A stretch of DNA of 64,000 nucleotides. Source: Girardinichthys multiradiatus (Eukaryota > Chordata > Actinopteri > Cyprinodontiformes > Goodeidae). The notes under the pieces are model-generated. The model did not search any database. It was not told where the DNA came from and saw only the letters and a program-made list of their open reading frames with translations. Below, one piece after another: positions 59,430 to 64,000 of this stretch; the stretch's first letter is position 1, and each line of letters opens with the position of its first letter. Position numbers and translations under genes: made by a program. The stretch covers positions 23,659,119 to 23,723,118 of the forward strand of contig NC_061808.1 in the NCBI RefSeq assembly GCF_021462225.1. Direction: 5' to 3'.

Positions 59430-60060
59430 GTCAGTGTTTTTCCTCAATTATTATATTTCCAAAAGTTTTATTGACAAAACAAGTTGTCAGCAACAAGTAA
59501 AAATAATCCATTCATCCCATACAAAGAAATTGAAGTAGATCAGTCCATAAATTATAAATTAAATGAAGTGGAATAGTATAGGGAGTAAATATTGAACACA
59601 CAAGTTTTGGCTTTCTATGTTGCAAAAGTTGCCAAACTGTCAGAAATCTGTCGATGTTTAGAAAGCTATGCTGCTATGTGCAAATCAGTATGAGCTGGTT
59701 TAATATTACCTGATGGCCCTAAAAAGGTTCTTCATTACCAAAGTATTGCACTAGTGGTTTGATCGGTTAAAGCAAAAAGACCTTTACAAGAAACTCTTAT
59801 GGCAATAGTAACATTTGTATTTCTAAACTTCTAAAGGTTCCAGTAAGCTCTGTTGGAGCTATAATCTGAAAATGAAAAGGACTTAACTTTATCATAAACC
59901 TCTCATGGCCAGGCACTCCTCAGAGTTTTGACAGAGTCAAAAGAATGAGCAAAAGGGTCATCTAAGAATCAACGGGCACTCGCAGGGAGCTTCAAAAAGA
60001 CCTGGAAAGAGCAAGTACAGACTCCACTGCCAAAGAAAAGGGATGTTTAAGTTTGTTTAA
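59430..60060 (+). pseudogene. Tc1-like transposon relic, 5' half
   Basis: TIR-type sequence (AAAGAAATTGAAGTAGATCAGTCCATAAATT, about 59524) precedes N-terminal transposase pieces. These are ISKLLKVPVSSVGAI (59820-59864), RPGTPQSF-like (59905-59930) and RRELQKDLERAS (59970-60015). Stop codons interrupt it. The catalytic half is missing. Confidence 0.65.
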
Positions 60061-60174
60061 AGTTTACTGCTGAAGATTTGGACAAGCTGGTAAAATACTG
60101 GGAGAATATTTTCAGCTTAAACCAAGGGTCTCCAACTTGTGGTTCCGGAGGCACATGTGGCTCTTCATATACTA

Positions 60175-61784
60175 TAGGTCCTTCTCAAAATATTAGCATA
60201 TTGTGATAAAGTTCATTATTTTCCATAATGTCATGATGAAAATTTAACATTCATATATTTTAGATTCATTGCACACTAACTGAAATATTTCAGGTCTTTT
60301 ATTGTCTTAATACGGATGATTTTGGCATACAGCTCATGAAAACCCAAAATTCCTATCTCACAAAATTAGCATATCATTAAAAGGGTCTCTAAACGAGCTA
60401 TGAACCTAATCATCTGAATCAACGAGTTAACTCTAAACACCTGCAAAAGATTCCTGAGGCCTTTAAAACTCCCAGCCTGGTTCATCACTCAAAACCGCAA
60501 TCATGGGTAAGACTGCCGACCTGACTGCTGTCCAGAAGGCCACTATTGACACCCTCAAGCAAGAGGGTAAGACACAGAAAGAAATTTCTGAACAAATAGG
60601 CTGTTCCCAGAGTGCTGTATCAAGGCACCTCAGTGGGAAGTCTGTGGGAAGGAAAAAGTGTGGCAGAAAACGCTGCACAACGAGAAGAGGTGACCGGACC
60701 CTGAGGAAGATTGTGGAGAAGGGCCGATTCCAGACCTTGGGGGACCTGCGGAAGCAGTGGACTGAGTCTGGAGTAGAAACATCCAGAGCCACCGTGCACA
60801 GGCGTGTGCAGGAAATGGGCTACAGGTGCCGCATTCCCCAGGTCAAGCCACTTTTGAACCAGAAAGAGCGGCAGAAGCGCCTGACCTGGGCTACAGAGAA
60901 GCAGCACTGGACTGTTGCTCAGTGGTCCAAAGTACTTTTTTCCGATGAAAGCAAATTCTGCATGTCATTCAGAAATCAAGGTGCCAGAGTCTGGAGGAAG
61001 ACTGGGGAGAAGGAAATGCCAAAATGCCAGAAGTCCAGTGTCAAGTACCCACAGTCAGTGATGGTCTGGGGTGCCGTGTCAGCTGCTGGTGTTGGTCCAC
61101 TGTGTTTTATCAAGGGCAGGGTCAATGCAGCTAGCTATCAGGAGATTTTGGAGCACTTCATGTTTCCATCTGCTGAAAAGCTTTATGGAGATAAAGATTT
61201 CATTTTTCAGCACGACCTGGCACCTGCTCACAGTGCCAAAACCACTAGTAAATGGTTTACTGACCATGGTATCACTGTGCTCAATTGGCCTGCCAACTCT
61301 CCTGACCTGAACCCCATAGAGAATATGTGGGATATTGTGAAGAGAACGTTGAGAGACTCAAGACCCAACACTCTGGATGAGCTAAAGGCCGCTATCGAAG
61401 CATCCTGGGCCTCCATAAGACCTCAGCAGTGCCACAGGCTGATTGCCTCCATGCCACGCCGCATTGAAGCAGTCATTTCTGCAAAAGGATTCCCGACCAA
61501 GTATTGAGTGCATAACTGTACATGATTATTTGAAGGTTGACATTTTTTGTATAAAAAACACTTTTCTTTTATTGGTCGAATGAAATATGCTAATTTTGTG
61601 AGATAGGAATTTTGGGTTTTCATGAGCTGTATGCCACAATCATCCGTATTAAGACAATAAAAGACCTGAAATATTTCAGTTAGTGTGCAATGAATCTAAA
61701 ATATATGAATGTTAAATTTTCAACAATACATTATGGAAAATAATGAACTTTATCACAATATGCTAATATTTTGAGAAGGACCTG
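60175..61784 (+). mobile_element. Tc1-like element (copy 3), 1610 bp, intact coding
   Basis: Same family as copies 1 and 2. The outermost left base is changed (TAGGTCC instead of CAGGTCC); the right end GAAGGACCTG is normal. TA flanks it (60173-60174 and 61785-61786). Confidence 0.95.
60503..61507 (+). CDS. Tc1/mariner transposase, full length
   Basis: A 334-residue uninterrupted frame with the same domain plan as the copy at 52584. N-terminal helix-turn-helix pair, VGRKKCGRKR hook at 48-57, and catalytic Asp148, Asp238 and Glu273. It differs from that copy at about a dozen residues, for example IGCSQ for ISCSQ, SFRNQ for SFGNQ, GDKDF for GDEDF and TTSKW for TTGKW. None of these are at the catalytic acids. 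Some may still harm function: NMWD replaces NLWD next to the Glu. The element's left outer end also has a base change. Confidence 0.95.
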   Translation: MGKTADLTAVQKATIDTLKQEGKTQKEISEQIGCSQSAVSRHLSGKSVGRKKCGRKRCTTRRGDRTLRKIVEKGRFQTLGDLRKQWTESGVETSRATVHRRVQEMGYRCRIPQVKPLLNQKERQKRLTWATEKQHWTVAQWSKVLFSDESKFCMSFRNQGARVWRKTGEKEMPKCQKSSVKYPQSVMVWGAVSAAGVGPLCFIKGRVNAASYQEILEHFMFPSAEKLYGDKDFIFQHDLAPAHSAKTTSKWFTDHGITVLNWPANSPDLNPIENMWDIVKRTLRDSRPNTLDELKAAIEASWASIRPQQCHRLIASMPRRIEAVISAKGFPTKY

Positions 61785-61944
61785 TATAAACACAAACAGT
61801 TAATAGGTGGAGGTGTTCATAAAACCTGATAAGCTTGCTTTTTTCAAAGAGTCGCATAGGTTTTATGGCTCTAGACAAATTTTATTTAATAATGAGGGCA
61901 AAAATGGCTCTTTGGATTGCAAAGGTTCCTTACCCCTTAGTATT

Positions 61945-62425
61945 TATTGAAGTCATTTCACTCTATTGCCTTACAGAACGCTATGAGTAGATTCTAAAAA
62001 TTTACTTGAAATCATCAGTTGCAAAAGAGCGTACAAAACATCACTAAATAACCAAAACTACTGGTGAAAGGGGAGAAATGATCAACATCTGTCATCAAGT
62101 CATGTTTTATTTTAACCTTAAGGCTAAAATGACACCCTTGTTGTCCATTACACATTTTTTAATCATACTCGTTCTGTGAAAAGTAGATTTATTGACATTT
62201 GTTTCCCTCCTGATGCTATTATAATTTTTTAACGTACTTCTGAGTTAATGTGTAATCTTCACCATAATCATACTGAATAAAACCTCAAGCCAAGCTATTT
62301 TCTTTCTTCAACAATTTCTGCTACAGTACTACAATTTTCCTTATAGACATTAACAGTATCTTCACATTTAGCTTTTTTAAAAAAGGATGTCATTTAAGTC
62401 AGTCAAATAGTACACACAATTTCCT
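61945..62425. other. non-coding, nothing recognised
   Basis: AT-rich spacer between the hAT-like element and the immunoreceptor 3' UTR. Confidence 0.4.
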
Positions 62426-62440
62426 TTAAAAACGTAAAAT

Positions 62441-62446
62441 TTTATT
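62441..62446 (-). terminator. candidate poly(A) signal of the immunoreceptor-like gene
   Basis: AATAAA on the minus strand, about 365 bp after the stop codon at 62810. No closer canonical signal was seen. Confidence 0.45.
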
Positions 62447-62809
62447 CATGAAACATGTTTTCTTTCATGGTGTACTTTCTGATATAGTAGCATTTCTATC
62501 ATACTGTTCATATAGACAATGCCTGGTTTCAGTGTGCCTTTGTGACCTTGATTTTCAAGGACACAAAGCTGTATAAGTTTAACAGAAACATCTGAAAAGC
62601 TAAATGAGACCTCTTTTATAATTATAAGAAGAAAATACTGTAACACGGTTGATTAATGTTTCATTAAAAGCATTTATCTCTCTCTAAGATCAAAATAGTC
62701 TACCCGATAACTTTTTTTAACAACGGCAAGAATGGAAAAAATCTAACTTGAACATTTTACCTTATGTACATAAATAGTCCAGTTAGAACTTTTTTGAAGT
62801 ACTTTTACA

Positions 62810-63048
62810 CTATTTGTATTTGACGCAAGTGTATTCTGTTGACACACTCTCCTGGAGCAACATTCTGTCGGAGCCGGCAGGAAGAATGATGTCTGCATAG
62901 ATCACATCATCTGAATCCTGGACACCAATAATCTCATTAACTTTCAAGGTGTTAAGAAGATATTTAGCTTCAATTCAGTTAGACTTTTTAAAAATACTTA
63001 CAGCGTAGCCACTGATCACATTGCATGAGTTATTTGTGATCTGGTTGT
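62810..63048 (-). CDS. 3' end of an ITIM/ITSM immunoreceptor-like gene (partial)
   Basis: Two exons on the minus strand. The penultimate is 63048-63002 (47 nt; acceptor TTATGTTTCAG, donor GTAAGT) and reads NQITNNSCNVISGYA. The last is 62917-62810 (35 codons plus TAG; acceptor GGTGTCCAG) and reads DSDDVIYADIILPAGSDRML then LQESVSTEYTCVKYK. The 84-bp intron is phase 0. VIYADI fits the inhibitory motif (I/V/L/S)xYxx(I/V/L), and TEYTCV fits the TxYxx(V/I) switch motif. Together near a C-terminus they mark the cytoplasmic tail of an immunoglobulin-superfamily-type receptor of leukocytes (PD-1, SLAM and fish novel receptors share this plan). The ectodomain and membrane exons lie beyond 64000 or among the repeats, so the family cannot be named. 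Confidence 0.6.
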
Positions 63049-63059
63049 CTGAAACATAA

Positions 63060-63600
63060 GTCAGTCAGTCAGTAAGTGACTTTTTTTTGTGTGGTACATT
63101 TCACAGATGAAATCACAAAGTGCTTTACAGTAAAAATCATAAAACATAGAAGTCAGACACCATACAAACAACAGATTAAAACGAGTATGTTTTAAACAAA
63201 AGGATAAAGACCAGAATCAACCATAGGAAAAGGTAAGTAATCCAGAGCCTGGGAGCAGTGAAGGTAGAGGTGCTGTCTCCACAGGTCTTCTGCTGAAGGA
63301 CAGCAGGTTTTGATTATCTGAGGGAGTGTGAGGTGGTGTGGACAAGGATGAGGCCAATGAGATATGTAGGTGCGTGTCCATGTAAGGTACAGTATGTGAT
63401 GGTGAGCTTGGGAGTGAAATTGGAATACCAAGTGGGTAACCTAGCTGCAGCATTCTGAATAAACTGAAAATGGTAAAGGATGTTTTTTTTGAGTGAAAAA
63501 GCCAATATGTTACAGTAATCAATTCAGTATGAGATAAAAGCATGAATCAGGATCTCCACATTTGCAGAGGAAGCTATAGCCATCAGTTTACTGATGCTAC
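63060..63600 (+). repeat. dispersed teleost repeat
   Basis: Segments such as CACAAAGTGCTTTACAGTAAAAATCATAAAA (63115-63145), GTCTTCTGCTGAAGGACAGCAGG, GCTGCAGCATTCTGAATAAACTG (63446-63468) and ATGTTACAGTAATCAATTCAG (63507-63527) form a series I recognise from many fish loci. Minus-strand frames of 63-108 codons here are by-products. It lies within what should be the intron upstream of the immunoreceptor exons. Confidence 0.55.
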
Positions 63601-63647
63601 ATACATGTAGGAAACATGCAATCACACAGGATCACTGAGCTCTCAAT

Positions 63648-63884
63648 AAACCTACAGTGACATGTAAAAGTTTTCATACCCCTCGAAAGTTCAGGATGTT
63701 ACAACCAAATACATCAATTGATTTTATTGGGATTTTATCTGACAGACCAACAGAAAGTAGCACATAATTGTGACATGCAAGGGAAAAGATATATGGTTTT
63801 CAAAATCTTTTCATATAGAATGTGAAATATGTGGCACACATTTGTTTTCATCTTCTCTACTCTGATACCACTAAATAACATATA
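63648..63884 (+). mobile_element. Tc1-like 5' end, interrupted by another Tc1
   Basis: CAGTGACATGTAAAAGTTTTCATACCCC and ATTTTATTGGGATTTTATCTGACAGACCAAC are the end of a Tc1 family distinct from CAGGTCC. It breaks off at 63884 where copy 4 begins. Confidence 0.75.
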
Positions 63885-64000
63885 CAGGTCCTTCTCAAAA
63901 TATTAGCATATTGTGATAAAGTTCATTATTTTCCATAATGTCATGATGAAAATTTAACATTCATATATTTTAGATTCATTGCACACTAACTGAAATATTT
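63885..64000 (+). mobile_element. Tc1-like element (copy 4), cut by window edge
   Basis: CAGGTCCTTCTCAAAATATT after TA (63883-63884), identical in kind to the left inverted repeats of copies 1-3 for the 116 bases visible. Whether it encodes a transposase cannot be seen. Confidence 0.95.

Larger units (their letters stand above)
60123..61942 (+). mobile_element. hAT-like miniature element split by Tc1 copy 3
   Basis: The left end CAAGGGTCTCCAACTTGTGG continues to CACATGTGGCTCTTCATAT, and the right end CAAAGGTTCCTTACCCCTTA resembles its inverted form (CAGGGGTC...CAACCT type). Without the Tc1 insertion the element would be about 210 bp. A clear 8-bp duplication was not found, so the hAT assignment rests on the end motif. 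Confidence 0.5.

Overview
The window is vertebrate nuclear DNA, most likely from a teleost fish. It is AT-rich and gene-poor, has intron-bearing genes, microsatellites, and a very high load of Tc1/mariner elements, a fish-type endogenous retrovirus (ERV), LTR elements, LINE/L2-like relics and a tRNA-derived SINE. The species cannot be named from sequence alone. No bacterial, CRISPR or operon-type organisation is present.

Two host genes can be supported. The first is vertnin (VRTN) on the minus strand. Two coding exons (51817-51506 and 51410-49659) give a 687-residue protein, preceded by a probable 5' non-coding exon ending at 55579 and followed by a probable 3' UTR to about 48.7 kb. The second is the 3' end of an immunoreceptor-like gene, also minus strand (63048-62810). 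Its two last exons encode a cytoplasmic tail with one ITIM-like and one ITSM-like tyrosine motif; the rest of the gene lies beyond the right edge.

Layout. 0-12 kb: degraded repeats (an L2-type LINE relic, three Tc1 relics, a solo LTR with a perfect 5-bp target duplication). 12.1-15.7 kb: an LTR split by a 2.9-kb inverted-repeat DNA transposon with long satellite-like arrays in its ends and a Myb/SANT-like exon. 16.2-25.3 kb: a full-length ERV (two LTRs, tRNA-Tyr-like primer site, polypurine tract, perfect 5-bp target duplication) with badly broken gag, pol and env, itself hit by a Tc1 element. 27.1-29.8 kb: two adjacent Tc1-like elements of different families. 29.8-48.7 kb: mostly unrecognised non-coding DNA with scattered repeats, a second LTR of the 9.9-kb family, a SINE, a GGCGCC-ended inverted-repeat element and Tc1 relics. 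48.7-55.9 kb: VRTN, whose first intron holds an intact Tc1 copy and an L2-like relic. 56-62 kb: more Tc1 relics and a hAT-like miniature element split by another intact Tc1 copy. 62.4-63.05 kb: immunoreceptor 3' end. 63.06-64 kb: repeats and the start of a fourth copy of the same Tc1 family.

The elements record an order of events. Tc1 copies of one family (18688, 52269, 60175, 63885) have landed inside the ERV, the VRTN intron, a hAT-like element and an older Tc1 relic, so this family was active late. Two of its copies keep uninterrupted 334-residue transposases with all catalytic acidic residues.
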